Shown here piece after piece: positions 1 through 13,757 of a stretch of 64,000 bases of DNA. The notes beneath the pieces were generated by a model that saw nothing but the letters and a program-made list of their open reading frames with translations, was not told the origin of the DNA and ran no database searches. The stretch spans positions 75,552,696 to 75,616,695 of the forward strand of contig JALGQZ010000003.1 of the NCBI GenBank assembly GCA_023105745.1, written 5' to 3'. The first letter of the stretch is position 1; every line of letters begins with the position of its first letter. A program made the position numbers and the translations under genes. This DNA comes from Austropuccinia psidii. Lineage: Eukaryota; Basidiomycota; Pucciniomycetes; Pucciniales; Sphaerophragmiaceae.

Positions 1-3000
1 TCCACTTGAACTGCATTGGTTCCATGTAAAGCAACAATAACAAAAGGTCCTACATAAGAATCTTTAAGTTTCTTTGGGCCTTTGATATTATTAAAATTCA
101 AGGTTGAAACTAGAACTAAGTCCCCTACTTTGAAGTCTGGTACTTTATGACTCTTGTCCCACTTCTGTTTTGCATAATCAAAAGCATCATCCATACTTTG
201 TTTTGCGTGGTGTTTTACTTTATCAAGCATTAATTTGAAGCTGGAAGCTGTAGGATGAATGTCAATCAAGTCTTTCCTCAGTGTGTCTGCTGGGAGTCTT
301 GGATTCCATCCTTTTTCTAACATAGCAGGAGTTTGTCCTGTGGAAGAATGGACTGAGGTCTTGTATGCCAATTCTAATGCAGGTATCAAAGTGCACCAGT
401 TATGGGTAAAGCCATCTGAGTCTCTGAATTCTAATCCATAAGCACAAAATCTCCTGATCATGTCTTCTAAAGTTTGAATCATCCTCTCTGCTAGCCCATC
501 TGTTTGAGGGTGATATGCTGTAGAAAATGATAACTTAGTCCCAAACAATCTATGAAGATTGGTCCAAAGTGCAGATGTGAACTTGGGGTCTCTGTCACTT
601 ATGATATTTTTAAATAACCCTGTATGAGAAATAACTCTACTCCATAAAAGAAGAGCTGTATCCATAGCAGTGTCATCTTTATGACATGGTAAGAATATGG
701 GAGTTTTGCTATATCTGTCTACAATGACTAAACAAGCATTATAACTTTTGTCACCACTTGGAGGAAGTGCTGTGACCCAATCCATGTGAACAACTTCCCA
801 AGGGGATTTTGGTTCTTGAATATGGATCATTAATCCAAATTTCTTGCCTGTACTCCTGTTTGCTTTTTGGCATCTATCACAGGTATGGCAATATTCAATG
901 GTTTCTTTTCTCCAAGATGGCCACCATGCACAGTTCTTCACCTTTTCAAGTGTTCTGTCTTCTGATAGGTGTCCAGAGTAAATGCTATCATGGCATTCAT
1001 GAAGAATGGTATTGATGAGCAATCTACTACACAATGTCATCACACAAGAATGTTTTGTTCTATGGTAAATAATCCCATCAAACAAGTGAAATCTTCCTTC
1101 AGAATAGGAATTTTTCCAAACTTCATCTAGTGTATTAACCAAAGATGTGTCTTTGCAGTCTTTATCCAATAAAGAAGTCAAGATATGGCAATTCTTGTCT
1201 TGTTTATAAGACTCTCTGACCTCTTCAAAGAATTCAGTCCCAATATCAGTTATGTTAATCCCTTCAATTGGAATCTGTGGTTCAGCTTCCAAAGGTACAT
1301 AAGCTGGGTTATCAGGAGTGTTGGCTAAAGCCCATCTACTAAGTCCATCAGCATTTTTGTGAATGTTTCCTGCTTTATGAACTATAGTCATGTTTCCTCT
1401 ATATTCTTGAATGGCTATTTGCCATCTCAACATATGTCTGTTGGGAGTTTTCATGTTAAGAAGTGATTTCACGGCATTACAGTCAGTTATCACTTCAAAA
1501 ACACTGCCATCAAGGTAATAGTGTAATTTCTCAAGTGCCCATACCAAACATAAGCACTCCATTTGGCTTGCACCATATCTGGCTTCTGTTGGTTTGATTT
1601 GTCTTGAGATATAACAAACTGGTCCTTCTGTAGGTTTGTCATCAATAATTTGGACTTGGTGTAGGGCTGCCCCTAATCCATCCCCACATGCATCAATGTA
1701 CAATTTAAAAGGAATATTCCAGTCAGGCATGAGGAGTAAAGGTGCTTCTGTAAGGGCTTCCTTTATCTTCTCATAAGCTTTAATTCTTTCCTGTGTCATT
1801 TCAAATACAGTCTGTTGATCACAGATTCTATAAAGTGACTTGGCTAGAATTGCAAAATCTTTCAAGTGTTGCCTATAGTAACTAGCAAATCCAAGAAAAG
1901 ACATCATTTCTTTTTTATTCTGGGGTATTGGCTTAAGTAACACTGCTGCTACTTTATTCTTGTCAATACCCAAGCTCAAACCAGAAACAACATGTCCTAA
2001 TGCTTTGAGTTCTTCAAAACCAAAATTGCATTTCTTAAGTGAAATTTTCATGTTCACTTCTGCAACTTTATGAAGTACTCTTGCAAGTCTTTCAAGGTGC
2101 AAAGACCATGAGTCAGAACATATAATAATATCATCAATATAAATGATAAGCCATCCTTCAGACAATTCTGTAGGGAAGATGGTATTCATCATTCTTTGAT
2201 AATGAGATGGAGCATTTTTAATGCCAAATGGCATTCTAAGATACTCATAAATACCACAGTGAGTGATAATTCTAAGTAATTTCCTAGCTTTAGGCGTCAA
2301 AACATTTTGATGTAAGCCTTTTAATGCATCCATTGATGTTATATACTTGGCTTTAGACAATTGAGTCAAGGTTTCTTGGATCCTAGGGATTGGATACCTA
2401 TCTGGAACTGTGTAGGTATTCAAAGCTCTAAAATCTCCAACCATTCTTGACTTATCATTATGCCATGCAATAATAACAGGTGTTGTCACTTCAACTTCCT
2501 CATTATGGCCTACTTTCCTTAGCACACCAAGTTGGATCAACTCTTGGATATGTTTTTCCAAGGTCTCTCTAGCTCTGGGACTGGCTGGATAAGCTGGTCT
2601 TCTAAGTACTGGAGGATATGGTCTCTCAATATTAAGAGTAATATCAATTTCATGTCCCCTTATAGCGCCTAATGGTTCATTATCAGATGCAAATGCATTA
2701 TTGTATGTATATAATACATCAATAAGTTCATTCCTCATCTTTGGTGACAATGATGGATTAATTTGTGCTTCAACAAGTTGTTTAGACACAAATTCATCTT
2801 TGTAAGTATCTTTGACAGAAGATACTACAGATATCTGTTTTGGCATATTGGAGAAAGCAAATTTTTGCCTTTTGTTATCTCCAATTGTGAAATATCTGTC
2901 TTTATGGTTATTTATATCAATACCATAAATATTCAAGTAATCATTTCCAAGAATGATATGCTGAGATGTACAATTATCCATTACTACAATCTCAGTTTTC

Positions 3001-5390
3001 ATTCTTACACTTCCTGCTGGATGTGGGAATACAATATTAGTGTCCAATATGCCCAAGGGGTACATATTGTTACTGGCACTACTGAACTGTACACCTTCTA
3101 TTGGTAATAGATGGTTTTTCCATTCAGGAAGTATAATTTGGAGATAATCTTTGCCAATACAAGTGCAAAATGCCCCTGTATCCAGATTTACTTTGGCTTC
3201 AATATCACCCATTAGAACTGATGTGATACAGGATGCTCCAGCAGTATAACCCTTTCCTCTAGCAGGTTTTGTTTTACACATTCTGGCATCTTGGATATTG
3301 ATCAGGTTGTAGCAATCCTCACTGTACTGTGGCAAGTGGGTATGGACTTCTGTGACCTCAAAGAAAGCTGAAATGTTTTCAATGGGATAGTCCTCTACTG
3401 GTGTATCTTCAGAGAATTCAGAATCTTGATCAGACTCTTCTTTCTCTTCAGTACACTGAATGTCTTCAATGATTTGAACTTCATTGATCTTTGTCTTCTT
3501 AGGGCAAGTGTTGGCTAAATGTGAAGTACTTCCACATTTATGACACTTCAAGACAGGTCTTTCTGGTCTTCTTTCCTCTCTAGGAATCTTTGAGACTATT
3601 TTGGACTCTATTGGGTTTCTAACCCAAGTTTTACCAATTCTTGTTCTGGTAATGATATCTTCCATAGCATTAATGTAGTCCTCTGTTGAACAGGGTTCCA
3701 CACATCTGCTTTTGATAGCATGTTCCAGTTCTCCTCCACACTTTCTTAATATTTTCATATTAATCATAGTGTCAGACATATCTGGGTGTAAAGCAGATAA
3801 TCTGTCTTTTTGTTTGAAGAACCAAGTAAGTGGTTTGTCTTTTTCTGAGTTAAAAATGGCACTTTCAAAAGCATTCTCCATTTTAAACCTCCAAGAATTA
3901 TTGGCCCATTTGGTAATCACTTCAGATTTCCACCAAGACCAGTCATGTCTTCCATGATCCATTCTCATCTTGTAATACCATTTCTTTTCAGTCTTGGTAA
4001 ACAAACAATGTAATTTTCCTACTATGATTTCATCAGGTATATTAAAGTCTTCTTGCAACATATCAATAGTCCTGATGAATTCAATATGGTTGTATTCTCC
4101 TTCACCAGAGAATGTTGGCCATTCTTCTAATTTGGGAATATCCTTTGCAGAAATAACATTCTCTCCTAAGAATGGAGTCAAACTTTCTTTGACAGAAAGT
4201 TTTTCTTCAGTCAAAGGTGTAGAATGTCTTGGCATATGTGGTTCATGATTCTTATGAATTTGCTCCACACTTGCAATTATTTCATTCTTCAATTTCTGCC
4301 TTTCACTGTCACTTTTTGCTAAATGTATAGCAAATTGATTGGTGGTCTTAACTATTTGTAAGACATGGTCTTCAAGAGTTTTAAGTCTATCATTTACTTT
4401 AAAGATGGAAAGATCCTCTGTGTCATTATTTTGACATTGGTTCTCAATTCTTTCACAAGCATTGCTAATTGACCCAAGGGTGACAGTTGTCAATTTATGC
4501 CAATCAGAATGTTGCTTGTCATTTTTCTTTAAATCATTGATGTCTAATGTAATTTGCTTCAACTTTGACTCAAGTTTGCCAATTTCTACACTAATACTTC
4601 TATGTACATCATTTATTTGCGTGGAAAAGTCCTGTTCATCCTTTCCTGCTCTTTGGCTGTGAATTCCATAAGAGTTCTGGCCATATTGAAGACACTGTCC
4701 ACGGCTGAAGGCTCCAATCTGGGGATCCTGTACCCTTGTGGGTAAGGTCTGTGCCAATTGGCTTTGCCTTTGCCCTTGCCTTGATGGTTCTTGGGACCTC
4801 TCTGTTTCTTTTGAGGTCCTTTGGGCTTGTCCTTGGATGCTTCTGGAGCTGGTTTGGAGCTGGTAGATGCCACTGGTGCCTCTGTCTCCAAAGTTGGAGT
4901 CATTTCCAATTCTTTCTTCTGGTCTATGGATAAAAGACTCTGGTTCTTCAACCAATTCTTTATCTTTTTGACCTTGTCTTTGCAAGACAGGGGGCTCCAA
5001 CCTCCTAAGAGTTCTATGGTCTTCTCCTGACCCAGAAAGCTCTTGATGTGTAAGTAGGAGTTCATGGCCCCCTGCCAAAGGCTTGGGCAGATTTCCCACT
5101 CCTCTTCTTTGGCTGCTCTGAACCAATTTTTGTACTGGCTCTGATATATTTCTATTGCTGCCACTTGAAAATGGTTCAGCCCTGGAAATATTATCATAAA
5201 TTAGTTCAGGCTCAGAATTCACGTCAAAATCTGTTGGTACACACCTTGGGGAATGGGGGGCAACTCTGGCATCCTCCAGATGTGCCTTTCTTGTGGAAGA
5301 TTTGGCACTTCTGGATTTGGTCTTGCCTCTTCCTTGTCCACATCCATCTGGTTGGACTGAATAGTTGCTTCCATTTCTGGTATGCACCAT
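1..5390 (-). CDS. Family A gag-pol polyprotein, copy 1, cut by window edge
   Basis: Same reading frame as the complete copy at 8055-13757, lacking only the last 105 or so residues that fall outside the window. It starts at the ATG at 5390; the GTG two codons upstream is not a plausible start in a fungus. Domains follow the same order as in copy 2: polar N terminus, coiled coil, Gag, CCHC knuckle, D-T-G protease, RT with YIDD, RNase H, and integrase up to the C-terminal region. I see no stop within the part shown. It keeps Phe in the VGDFRALN motif of RT where copy 2 has Leu, but like copy 2 it has Leu in the KGLHQ motif, the steric-gate position. Expression would come from the LTR at 5992-7914. 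Confidence 0.85.
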   Translation of the reverse strand, partial: MVHTRNGSNYSVQPDGCGQGRGKTKSRSAKSSTRKAHLEDARVAPHSPRCVPTDFDVNSEPELIYDNISRAEPFSSGSNRNISEPVQKLVQSSQRRGVGNLPKPLAGGHELLLTHQELSGSGEDHRTLRRLEPPVLQRQGQKDKELVEEPESFIHRPEERIGNDSNFGDRGTSGIYQLQTSSRSIQGQAQRTSKETERSQEPSRQGQRQSQLAQTLPTRVQDPQIGAFSRGQCLQYGQNSYGIHSQRAGKDEQDFSTQINDVHRSISVEIGKLESKLKQITLDINDLKKNDKQHSDWHKLTTVTLGSISNACERIENQCQNNDTEDLSIFKVNDRLKTLEDHVLQIVKTTNQFAIHLAKSDSERQKLKNEIIASVEQIHKNHEPHMPRHSTPLTEEKLSVKESLTPFLGENVISAKDIPKLEEWPTFSGEGEYNHIEFIRTIDMLQEDFNIPDEIIVGKLHCLFTKTEKKWYYKMRMDHGRHDWSWWKSEVITKWANNSWRFKMENAFESAIFNSEKDKPLTWFFKQKDRLSALHPDMSDTMINMKILRKCGGELEHAIKSRCVEPCSTEDYINAMEDIITRTRIGKTWVRNPIESKIVSKIPREERRPERPVLKCHKCGSTSHLANTCPKKTKINEVQIIEDIQCTEEKEESDQDSEFSEDTPVEDYPIENISAFFEVTEVHTHLPQYSEDCYNLINIQDARMCKTKPARGKGYTAGASCITSVLMGDIEAKVNLDTGAFCTCIGKDYLQIILPEWKNHLLPIEGVQFSSASNNMYPLGILDTNIVFPHPAGSVRMKTEIVVMDNCTSQHIILGNDYLNIYGIDINNHKDRYFTIGDNKRQKFAFSNMPKQISVVSSVKDTYKDEFVSKQLVEAQINPSLSPKMRNELIDVLYTYNNAFASDNEPLGAIRGHEIDITLNIERPYPPVLRRPAYPASPRARETLEKHIQELIQLGVLRKVGHNEEVEVTTPVIIAWHNDKSRMVGDFRALNTYTVPDRYPIPRIQETLTQLSKAKYITSMDALKGLHQNVLTPKARKLLRIITHCGIYEYLRMPFGIKNAPSHYQRMMNTIFPTELSEGWLIIYIDDIIICSDSWSLHLERLARVLHKVAEVNMKISLKKCNFGFEELKALGHVVSGLSLGIDKNKVAAVLLKPIPQNKKEMMSFLGFASYYRQHLKDFAILAKSLYRICDQQTVFEMTQERIKAYEKIKEALTEAPLLLMPDWNIPFKLYIDACGDGLGAALHQVQIIDDKPTEGPVCYISRQIKPTEARYGASQMECLCLVWALEKLHYYLDGSVFEVITDCNAVKSLLNMKTPNRHMLRWQIAIQEYRGNMTIVHKAGNIHKNADGLSRWALANTPDNPAYVPLEAEPQIPIEGINITDIGTEFFEEVRESYKQDKNCHILTSLLDKDCKDTSLVNTLDEVWKNSYSEGRFHLFDGIIYHRTKHSCVMTLCSRLLINTILHECHDSIYSGHLSEDRTLEKVKNCAWWPSWRKETIEYCHTCDRCQKANRSTGKKFGLMIHIQEPKSPWEVVHMDWVTALPPSGDKSYNACLVIVDRYSKTPIFLPCHKDDTAMDTALLLWSRVISHTGLFKNIISDRDPKFTSALWTNLHRLFGTKLSFSTAYHPQTDGLAERMIQTLEDMIRRFCAYGLEFRDSDGFTHNWCTLIPALELAYKTSVHSSTGQTPAMLEKGWNPRLPADTLRKDLIDIHPTASSFKLMLDKVKHHAKQSMDDAFDYAKQKWDKSHKVPDFKVGDLVLVSTLNFNNIKGPKKLKDSYVGPFVIVALHGTNAVQV

Positions 5391-5600
5391 TTTCACGTCA
5401 ATTCAAAGATAAAAGGTGAAAATATAAGATAAAATACACACCTTTTGGTGGTAATTGAGCTTTTTCTGAGTTGAATAAGGTGCCTCTTTTAGCAATCTGC
5501 ACCTCAATACTGTCTTCAGATTCTGCTTCTGAAGACTCTGGACTAGTGATATATCTTTTACTGAGTCTGTTGCCAGCTGCACTGTATTTGATTAAAGACA
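4613..5600 (-). CDS. Predicted spliced overlapping-frame gene, family A copy 1
   Basis: Predicted exons on the minus strand: 5442-5600, then 4613-5181. Intron 1 (5601-6517) runs from a GTAAGT donor in the LTR to TTTTTAG|TGTC, and the join creates ATG. Intron 2 (5182-5441) has a GTGTGT donor and a TTTCCAG acceptor. The second exon overlaps gag-pol in another frame. The sequence appears identical to the copy at 12980-13967, where the reasoning is given. Splicing is inferred, not observed. Confidence 0.55.
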
Positions 5601-5973
5601 CTAAAAAGAATTTATAAAAGAGAAAAAATTATTTTTTATACTTTTTTTTTGAAATATTTTTAAAGATTTTTTATAAGTTTTATATTTTTTTATATTAAAA
5701 AATTATTCTTTTTAAAGAAAAAAAATTAAAATTAAAGATTTTGAATGAAAATTAATTCAGAGTAACTCAAAGAATAATTTTATAAGTTTTTGGATGTGAA
5801 AAAGCCACGTGTAAAACAGTATAAAATTAAACCAAATTCCTCAATGAAAAAAGATTTCCAAAACAATTTCAAAAATAAGAATTATTTTAACTTTAAAATG
5901 AAAGAAAAAATTATTAAATTAATATATTTTAGAGCTTAAAAATATATTAATTAAGGGTACAAGGTTCAAAAAA

Positions 5974-5989
5974 CACGGCCAGGCCCCCA
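5974..5989 (-). promoter_or_regulatory. Primer binding site, family A copy 1
   Basis: Read on the minus strand, the LTR end ...CTTACA is followed by 2 nt and then TGGGGGCCTGGCCGTG. TGG two bases inside the LTR is the usual start of a tRNA-complementary PBS in Ty3/gypsy elements. The same 16-mer occurs in the other intact A copies, and a near-identical one in B. I did not assign the tRNA. Confidence 0.7.
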
Positions 5990-5991
5990 AA

Positions 5992-7914
5992 TGTAAGATG
6001 TGACTATGAAACTGATGATAATATTACTATTAATCAACAGTACTATGTCTGTTCTTATGAAATATAATAATAAAAATTATTATAACCACAATTAAATAAT
6101 TATAAAATTATTTCTTTCACGTGTTATACACTACTAGTGATTATAACAGTGAGCAGTAATTGTCTACAAGAATCAATTACAAGAAGAATTTAATAATAAA
6201 AACTTCTTTTATTAAAATAATAAAATTATTTTAATATATAATTATCTTTTACAAGAATAATTATAAAGATAATTCTTGAAGAAAACTATTACTAGAGAAA
6301 AACTTTAAGAATTAAAGATAAATGACTCACTAATACTCCAAAGAACTTATTGAAAGATAAGAGTAGAGAAATTTGACGTAGAATTGTGGATTTTAAGGGA
6401 TCAAGATGATTTATAACAGTATTACAACAATATATAGTTGGATTCTATGATTTCACGTCTTTCTGATTGATTCTGAAAGATTTAAAACACTTAAGAATAG
6501 CTTGAACTAATACTTACTTGTTGGTAATAATGGTTTAATAAATTTATATGATGATGATACGGAAAAAACAGCAAGAAGAGGCTTCTTTTAAGTCAATAAC
6601 AGCTCACAGAGGCGTGCCATGGAGCAAACTGAAAAACCAGTGAGTGAGAAAACAATAAACCTTTTTGGATTATTGATTGCATCATCTGTTGTCACGTAAG
6701 ATTATCATAATTACTTAATTGATGCTTTTACGTGACTACCAACCCCAATATGGTTAAGAATAAAAGGAGTAACACTTGTAAATCTTCTTTTATTCTAAAA
6801 TAATCATTGATTTCTCAAAGTTATCAATGTTATTGCCAATTTCATCACAGGTTGTAATTACTGTGAATTTTTGAAGATTCAGTGTTTCACGTAGAATATC
6901 CAAAAATGGACTGTAAGTAAAACTTTGAATTTTACTAGTAAAACTGTAATTCTTTTTGGTTGTACCATAAATAATATAGTTCTCCTTTAGTCCTGAAAGT
7001 TTCAGAAAGATTCATTAAGAATTGTATTTTTAATGAATTTTTGAAGGTTTTACCTCATTCCTACGTAGAATTGCAAATAGCAGTGTTTTGCTGGTTGCTA
7101 TGAGGTAAATCAATGAATATGGGTCCCAAAAGGGTTTTAATTACTCTTTTGGGGTTTATCCATGGAAAGTCATTAGTAATTGACATGGTTACAGGAGTGT
7201 AAGTAGCTCATTACCTCCTTGGCATGTCAAAATAGCAGGTTATTTGCTATTTTCTGGTGTTTTACAGTAGTTGTAACTTGGTAACCAAGTTCCCAAAGAG
7301 TTTTAGTTTACCAATTGGGCCAAGATGAGCCATGGATCCATGCTCTGGAGCTATCCACGCCTCTGAGGCCTCAGAAGTTGGGTACCCTGGCTCTCTTTGA
7401 TGTCTTTTGTCCCCCTTGCCTATTTTTTACGTCAAAATAGTAATTTAAGCTTCAAGTGAGATATCCACTATGGGTGTACCAAAAGTCCATGTAAGAATAC
7501 CATGATATTAAGTGCTCAAAACATGCATAACACTATTCTTAGTGTATATGTAACATGGGATTTCTCACTTTCCCATTATTTTGGCTAAAAATCAAGAAAA
7601 ACAAAAGTTTTCACGGATCTTTTATGTGGTATTAATGATGTGGTATTGAAGTATTTTCCATTTTACCACCTCAAATACTTAAATTGAGCTTATTCACTCT
7701 ATGGAGCTACCCTAGGTGAATTTTTGTGTAGAATCCAAATCTGGTCTTAAATCCATGGATTTACTTACTCAATAAAAAGTTATTCATCTTTTCTGAAATT
7801 GAAAATGATGAATTTTGGATATATGCATGACTTATGAGTTGTGCATAATTCAAAATCTCTTTTTAAGATAATTGTGGCCTATTTGGGTATGTAAAATATA
7901 CCTCAAAGCTCACA
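5992..7914 (-). repeat. Family A LTR shared by the two tandem copies
   Basis: 1923 bp, TGTGAGC...CTTACA read on the minus strand. It is the 5' LTR of copy 1 (PBS to its left) and the 3' LTR of copy 2 (polypurine tract to its right). It holds the splice donor CAA|GTAAGT at 6517 and a 14-bp perfect palindrome at 7362-7375. It differs from the LTR at 14359-16281 at about nine positions by eye. Confidence 0.93.
6517..6518 (-). promoter_or_regulatory. Predicted splice donor in LTR (ACAA|GTAAGT)
   Basis: Minus-strand ACCAACAA|GTAAGTATT. Exon base A at 6518 would join TG at 5600-5599 to give ATG. The motif is kept in the A LTR copies checked. Confidence 0.55.
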
Positions 7915-7926
7915 TTCCCTCCCACC
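7915..7926 (-). promoter_or_regulatory. Polypurine tract, family A copy 2
   Basis: Minus-strand TGGTGGGAGGGAA directly abuts the start of the 3' LTR (TGTGAGC). This is the normal position and composition of a plus-strand primer. Confidence 0.8.
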
Positions 7927-7931
7927 AAAAA

Positions 7932-7954
7932 ATAAAATTGTACTACAATTTTAT
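7932..7954. repeat. Perfect inverted repeat beside the polypurine tract
   Basis: ATAAAATTGTA, one base, then TACAATTTTAT: 11-bp perfect arms. The same structure stands at 60798-60820 in the plus-strand copy. It lies in the 3' untranslated stretch between the gag-pol stop and the PPT (7915-8054), which holds nothing else I recognise. Confidence 0.85.
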
Positions 7955-8054
7955 TAGTGATAAAAGAATAAGGCCCCAAAAAGGGGTAATGTCCACTGTC
8001 CAACCTCTTTTCATTACTCAGATCAAGTAATTTAAAGCACATTTATAGACATAT

Positions 8055-11000
8055 TCAGGCTTGTGGCCTTCTTTCATGTCTAAATCTTCTTAAGAGTTTA
8101 TCTGAGTCAGGTATTTCTGATTCTGCCATCCATTCATCTTCATGTACTGGATTTCTATATCTGACAAGATATTCTCTTTGATTTTTACCCCTAAGTCTCC
8201 TTTCTTTGATGACTTTCTTAATCTTTTTGTCTTCATTCTGTTCCACAGGTGGTACAGTTAAAGGAGTTGGGTTTCTTAAAGGAAACAATTCTTTATCAGC
8301 TGGTTGATAAGGTTTTATCAAGCTGACTGGAAATGTGGGGTGTTTATTTTCCAATTCACCACTCAATTCCACTTGAACTGCATTGGTTCCATGTAAAGCA
8401 ACAATAACAAAAGGTCCTACATAAGAATCTTTAAGTTTCTTTGGGCCTTTGATATTATTAAAATTCAAGGTTGAAACTAGAACTAAGTCCCCTACTTTGA
8501 AGTCTGGTACTTTATGACTCTTGTCCCACTTCTGTTTTGCATAATCAAAAGCATCATCCATACTTTGTTTTGCGTGGTGTTTTACTTTATCAAGCATTAA
8601 TTTGAAGCTGGAAGCTGTAGGATGAATGTCAATCAAGTCTTTCCTCAGTGTGTCTGCTGGGAGTCTTGGATTCCATCCTTTTTCTAACATAGCAGGAGTT
8701 TGTCCTGTGGAAGAATGGACTGAGGTCTTGTATGCCAATTCTAATGCAGGTATCAAAGTGCACCAGTTATGGGTAAAGCCATCTGAGTCTCTGAATTCTA
8801 ATCCATAAGCACAAAATCTCCTGATCATGTCTTCTAAAGTTTGAATCATCCTCTCTGCTAGCCCATCTGTTTGAGGGTGATATGCTGTAGAAAATGATAA
8901 CTTAGTCCCAAACAATCTATGAAGATTGGTCCAAAGTGCAGATGTGAACTTGGGGTCTCTGTCACTTATGATATTTTTAAATAACCCTGTATGAGAAATA
9001 ACTCTACTCCATAAAAGAAGAGCTGTATCCATAGCAGTGTCATCTTTATGACATGGTAAGAATATGGGAGTTTTGCTATATCTGTCTACAATGACTAAAC
9101 AAGCATTATAACTTTTGTCACCACTTGGAGGAAGTGCTGTGACCCAATCCATGTGAACAACTTCCCAAGGGGATTTTGGTTCTTGAATATGGATCATTAA
9201 TCCAAATTTCTTGCCTGTACTCCTGTTTGCTTTTTGGCATCTATCACAGGTATGGCAATATTCAATGGTTTCTTTTCTCCAAGATGGCCACCATGCACAG
9301 TTCTTCACCTTTTCAAGTGTTCTGTCTTCTGATAGGTGTCCAGAGTAAATGCTATCATGGCATTCATGAAGAATGGTATTGATGAGCAATCTACTACACA
9401 ATGTCATCACACAAGAATGTTTTGTTCTATGGTAAATAATCCCATCAAACAAGTGAAATCTTCCTTCAGAATAGGAATTTTTCCAAACTTCATCTAGTGT
9501 ATTAACCAAAGATGTGTCTTTGCAGTCTTTATCCAATAAAGAAGTCAAGATATGGCAATTCTTGTCTTGTTTATAAGACTCTCTGACCTCTTCAAAGAAT
9601 TCAGTCCCAATATCAGTTATGTTAATCCCTTCAATTGGAATCTGTGGTTCAGCTTCCAAAGGTACATAAGCTGGGTTATCAGGAGTGTTGGCTAAAGCCC
9701 ATCTACTAAGTCCATCAGCATTTTTGTGAATGTTTCCTGCTTTATGAACTATAGTCATGTTTCCTCTATATTCTTGAATGGCTATTTGCCATCTCAACAT
9801 ATGTCTGTTGGGAGTTTTCATGTTAAGAAGTGATTTCACGGCATTACAGTCAGTTATCACTTCAAAAACACTGCCATCAAGGTAATAGTGTAATTTCTCA
9901 AGTGCCCATACCAAACATAAGCACTCCATTTGGCTTGCACCATATCTGGCTTCTGTTGGTTTGATTTGTCTTGAGATATAACAAACTGGTCCTTCTGTAG
10001 GTTTGTCATCAATAATTTGGACTTGGTGTAGGGCTGCCCCTAATCCATCCCCACATGCATCAATGTACAATTTAAAAGGAATATTCCAGTCAGGCATGAG
10101 GAGTAAAGGTGCTTCTGTAAGGGCTTCCTTTATCTTCTCATAAGCTTTAATTCTTTCCTGTGTCATTTCAAATACAGTCTGTTGATCACAGATTCTATAA
10201 AGTGACTTGGCTAGAATTGCAAAATCTTTCAAGTGTTGCCTATAGTAACTAGCAAATCCAAGAAAAGACATCATTTCTTTTTTATTCTGGGGTATTGGCT
10301 TAAGTAACACTGCTGCTACTTTATTCTTGTCAATACCCAAGCTCAAACCAGAAACAACATGTCCTAATGCTTTGAGTTCTTCAAAACCAAAATTGCATTT
10401 CTTAAGTGAAATTTTCATGTTCACTTCTGCAACTTTATGAAGTACTCTTGCAAGTCTTTCAAGGTGCAAAGACCATGAGTCAGAACATATAATAATATCA
10501 TCAATATAAATGATAAGCCATCCTTCAGACAATTCTGTAGGGAAGATGGTATTCATCATTCTTTGATAATGAGATGGAGCATTTTTAATGCCAAATGGCA
10601 TTCTAAGATACTCATAAATACCACAGTGAGTGATAATTCTAAGTAATTTCCTAGCTTTAGGCGTCAAAACATTTTGATGTAAGCCTTTTAATGCATCCAT
10701 TGATGTTATATACTTGGCTTTAGACAATTGAGTCAAGGTTTCTTGGATCCTAGGGATTGGATACCTATCTGGAACTGTGTAGGTATTCAAAGCTCTAAGA
10801 TCTCCAACCATTCTTGACTTATCATTATGCCATGCAATAATAACAGGTGTTGTCACTTCAACTTCCTCATTATGGCCTACTTTCCTTAGCACACCAAGTT
10901 GGATCAACTCTTGGATATGTTTTTCCAAGGTCTCTCTAGCTCTGGGACTGGCTGGATAAGCTGGTCTTCTAAGTACTGGAGGATATGGTCTCTCAATATT

Positions 11001-13757
11001 AAGAGTAATATCAATTTCATGTCCCCTTATAGCGCCTAATGGTTCATTATCAGATGCAAATGCATTATTGTATGTATATAATACATCAATAAGTTCATTC
11101 CTCATCTTTGGTGACAATGATGGATTAATTTGTGCTTCAACAAGTTGTTTAGACACAAATTCATCTTTGTAAGTATCTTTGACAGAAGATACTACAGATA
11201 TCTGTTTTGGCATATTGGAGAAAGCAAATTTTTGCCTTTTGTTATCTCCAATTGTGAAATATCTGTCTTTATGGTTATTTATATCAATACCATAAATATT
11301 CAAGTAATCATTTCCAAGAATGATATGCTGAGATGTACAATTATCCATTACTACAATCTCAGTTTTCATTCTTACACTTCCTGCTGGATGTGGGAATACA
11401 ATATTAGTGTCCAATATGCCCAAGGGGTACATATTGTTACTGGCACTACTGAACTGTACACCTTCTATTGGTAATAGATGGTTTTTCCATTCAGGAAGTA
11501 TAATTTGGAGATAATCTTTGCCAATACAAGTGCAAAATGCCCCTGTATCCAGATTTACTTTGGCTTCAATATCACCCATTAGAACTGATGTGATACAGGA
11601 TGCTCCAGCAGTATAACCCTTTCCTCTAGCAGGTTTTGTTTTACACATTCTGGCATCTTGGATATTGATCAGGTTGTAGCAATCCTCACTGTACTGTGGC
11701 AAGTGGGTATGGACTTCTGTGACCTCAAAGAAAGCTGAAATGTTTTCAATGGGATAGTCCTCTACTGGTGTATCTTCAGAGAATTCAGAATCTTGATCAG
11801 ACTCTTCTTTCTCTTCAGTACACTGAATGTCTTCAATGATTTGAACTTCATTGATCTTTGTCTTCTTAGGGCAAGTGTTGGCTAAATGTGAAGTACTTCC
11901 ACATTTATGACACTTCAAGACAGGTCTTTCTGGTCTTCTTTCCTCTCTAGGAATCTTTGAGACTATTTTGGACTCTATTGGGTTTCTAACCCAAGTTTTA
12001 CCAATTCTTGTTCTGGTAATGATATCTTCCATAGCATTAATGTAGTCCTCTGTTGAACAGGGTTCCACACATCTGCTTTTGATAGCATGTTCCAGTTCTC
12101 CTCCACACTTTCTTAATATTTTCATATTAATCATAGTGTCAGACATATCTGGGTGTAAAGCAGATAATCTGTCTTTTTGTTTGAAGAACCAAGTAAGTGG
12201 TTTGTCTTTTTCTGAGTTAAAAATGGCACTTTCAAAAGCATTCTCCATTTTAAACCTCCAAGAATTATTGGCCCATTTGGTAATCACTTCAGATTTCCAC
12301 CAAGACCAGTCATGTCTTCCATGATCCATTCTCATCTTGTAATACCATTTCTTTTCAGTCTTGGTAAACAAACAATGTAATTTTCCTACTATGATTTCAT
12401 CAGGTATATTAAAGTCTTCTTGCAACATATCAATAGTCCTGATGAATTCAATATGGTTGTATTCTCCTTCACCAGAGAATGTTGGCCATTCTTCTAATTT
12501 GGGAATATCCTTTGCAGAAATAACATTCTCTCCTAAGAATGGAGTCAAACTTTCTTTGACAGAAAGTTTTTCTTCAGTCAAAGGTGTAGAATGTCTTGGC
12601 ATATGTGGTTCATGATTCTTATGAATTTGCTCCACACTTGCAATTATTTCATTCTTCAATTTCTGCCTTTCACTGTCACTTTTTGCTAAATGTATAGCAA
12701 ATTGATTGGTGGTCTTAACTATTTGTAAGACATGGTCTTCAAGAGTTTTAAGTCTATCATTTACTTTAAAGATGGAAAGATCCTCTGTGTCATTATTTTG
12801 ACATTGGTTCTCAATTCTTTCACAAGCATTGCTAATTGACCCAAGGGTGACAGTTGTCAATTTATGCCAATCAGAATGTTGCTTGTCATTTTTCTTTAAA
12901 TCATTGATGTCTAATGTAATTTGCTTCAACTTTGACTCAAGTTTGCCAATTTCTACACTAATACTTCTATGTACATCATTTATTTGCGTGGAAAAGTCCT
13001 GTTCATCCTTTCCTGCTCTTTGGCTGTGAATTCCATAAGAGTTCTGGCCATATTGAAGACACTGTCCACGGCTGAAGGCTCCAATCTGGGGATCCTGTAC
13101 CCTTGTGGGTAAGGTCTGTGCCAATTGGCTTTGCCTTTGCCCTTGCCTTGATGGTTCTTGGGACCTCTCTGTTTCTTTTGAGGTCCTTTGGGCTTGTCCT
13201 TGGATGCTTCTGGAGCTGGTTTGGAGCTGGTAGATGCCACTGGTGCCTCTGTCTCCAAAGTTGGAGTCATTTCCAATTCTTTCTTCTGGTCTATGGATAA
13301 AAGACTCTGGTTCTTCAACCAATTCTTTATCTTTTTGACCTTGTCTTTGCAAGACAGGGGGCTCCAACCTCCTAAGAGTTCTATGGTCTTCTCCTGACCC
13401 AGAAAGCTCTTGATGTGTAAGTAGGAGTTCATGGCCCCCTGCCAAAGGCTTGGGCAGATTTCCCACTCCTCTTCTTTGGCTGCTCTGAACCAATTTTTGT
13501 ACTGGCTCTGATATATTTCTATTGCTGCCACTTGAAAATGGTTCAGCCCTGGAAATATTATCATAAATTAGTTCAGGCTCAGAATTCACGTCAAAATCTG
13601 TTGGTACACACCTTGGGGAATGGGGGGCAACTCTGGCATCCTCCAGATGTGCCTTTCTTGTGGAAGATTTGGCACTTCTGGATTTGGTCTTGCCTCTTCC
13701 TTGTCCACATCCATCTGGTTGGACTGAATAGTTGCTTCCATTTCTGGTATGCACCAT
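8055..13757 (-). CDS. Family A gag-pol polyprotein, complete ORF (copy 2)
   Basis: A 1900-residue single ORF from ATG 13757. Approximate order: basic, polar N terminus; coiled coil about 265-320; Gag/capsid-like region about 420-590; CCHC knuckle 616-629 (CX2CX4HX4C); aspartic protease D-T-G-A from 737; RT with SMDALKG motif A near 1021 and YIDD 1084-1087; RNase H from about 1230 with a NADGLSR tail; integrase HHCC about 1463-1505 and D1537, D1599, E1635 (D-D35-E); chromodomain-like C terminus about 1845-1895. Gag and pol share one frame, so no frameshift is needed. Oddities against the plus-strand copy: Leu for Phe at 1026, the RT steric-gate position, and Leu for Phe at 987 (VGDLRALN). The integrase triad is intact here. 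The N-terminal 190 or so codons overlap another frame. Confidence 0.93.
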   Translation of the reverse strand: MVHTRNGSNYSVQPDGCGQGRGKTKSRSAKSSTRKAHLEDARVAPHSPRCVPTDFDVNSEPELIYDNISRAEPFSSGSNRNISEPVQKLVQSSQRRGVGNLPKPLAGGHELLLTHQELSGSGEDHRTLRRLEPPVLQRQGQKDKELVEEPESFIHRPEERIGNDSNFGDRGTSGIYQLQTSSRSIQGQAQRTSKETERSQEPSRQGQRQSQLAQTLPTRVQDPQIGAFSRGQCLQYGQNSYGIHSQRAGKDEQDFSTQINDVHRSISVEIGKLESKLKQITLDINDLKKNDKQHSDWHKLTTVTLGSISNACERIENQCQNNDTEDLSIFKVNDRLKTLEDHVLQIVKTTNQFAIHLAKSDSERQKLKNEIIASVEQIHKNHEPHMPRHSTPLTEEKLSVKESLTPFLGENVISAKDIPKLEEWPTFSGEGEYNHIEFIRTIDMLQEDFNIPDEIIVGKLHCLFTKTEKKWYYKMRMDHGRHDWSWWKSEVITKWANNSWRFKMENAFESAIFNSEKDKPLTWFFKQKDRLSALHPDMSDTMINMKILRKCGGELEHAIKSRCVEPCSTEDYINAMEDIITRTRIGKTWVRNPIESKIVSKIPREERRPERPVLKCHKCGSTSHLANTCPKKTKINEVQIIEDIQCTEEKEESDQDSEFSEDTPVEDYPIENISAFFEVTEVHTHLPQYSEDCYNLINIQDARMCKTKPARGKGYTAGASCITSVLMGDIEAKVNLDTGAFCTCIGKDYLQIILPEWKNHLLPIEGVQFSSASNNMYPLGILDTNIVFPHPAGSVRMKTEIVVMDNCTSQHIILGNDYLNIYGIDINNHKDRYFTIGDNKRQKFAFSNMPKQISVVSSVKDTYKDEFVSKQLVEAQINPSLSPKMRNELIDVLYTYNNAFASDNEPLGAIRGHEIDITLNIERPYPPVLRRPAYPASPRARETLEKHIQELIQLGVLRKVGHNEEVEVTTPVIIAWHNDKSRMVGDLRALNTYTVPDRYPIPRIQETLTQLSKAKYITSMDALKGLHQNVLTPKARKLLRIITHCGIYEYLRMPFGIKNAPSHYQRMMNTIFPTELSEGWLIIYIDDIIICSDSWSLHLERLARVLHKVAEVNMKISLKKCNFGFEELKALGHVVSGLSLGIDKNKVAAVLLKPIPQNKKEMMSFLGFASYYRQHLKDFAILAKSLYRICDQQTVFEMTQERIKAYEKIKEALTEAPLLLMPDWNIPFKLYIDACGDGLGAALHQVQIIDDKPTEGPVCYISRQIKPTEARYGASQMECLCLVWALEKLHYYLDGSVFEVITDCNAVKSLLNMKTPNRHMLRWQIAIQEYRGNMTIVHKAGNIHKNADGLSRWALANTPDNPAYVPLEAEPQIPIEGINITDIGTEFFEEVRESYKQDKNCHILTSLLDKDCKDTSLVNTLDEVWKNSYSEGRFHLFDGIIYHRTKHSCVMTLCSRLLINTILHECHDSIYSGHLSEDRTLEKVKNCAWWPSWRKETIEYCHTCDRCQKANRSTGKKFGLMIHIQEPKSPWEVVHMDWVTALPPSGDKSYNACLVIVDRYSKTPIFLPCHKDDTAMDTALLLWSRVISHTGLFKNIISDRDPKFTSALWTNLHRLFGTKLSFSTAYHPQTDGLAERMIQTLEDMIRRFCAYGLEFRDSDGFTHNWCTLIPALELAYKTSVHSSTGQTPAMLEKGWNPRLPADTLRKDLIDIHPTASSFKLMLDKVKHHAKQSMDDAFDYAKQKWDKSHKVPDFKVGDLVLVSTLNFNNIKGPKKLKDSYVGPFVIVALHGTNAVQVELSGELENKHPTFPVSLIKPYQPADKELFPLRNPTPLTVPPVEQNEDKKIKKVIKERRLRGKNQREYLVRYRNPVHEDEWMAESEIPDSDKLLRRFRHERRPQA

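Noticed and set aside
8626..13029. Plus-strand ORFs across the minus-strand gag-pol
   Set aside because: Shadows of the coding strand; no start, domain or conservation of their own. The same holds for those at 259-5419 and the minus-strand ones over 54989-60697.
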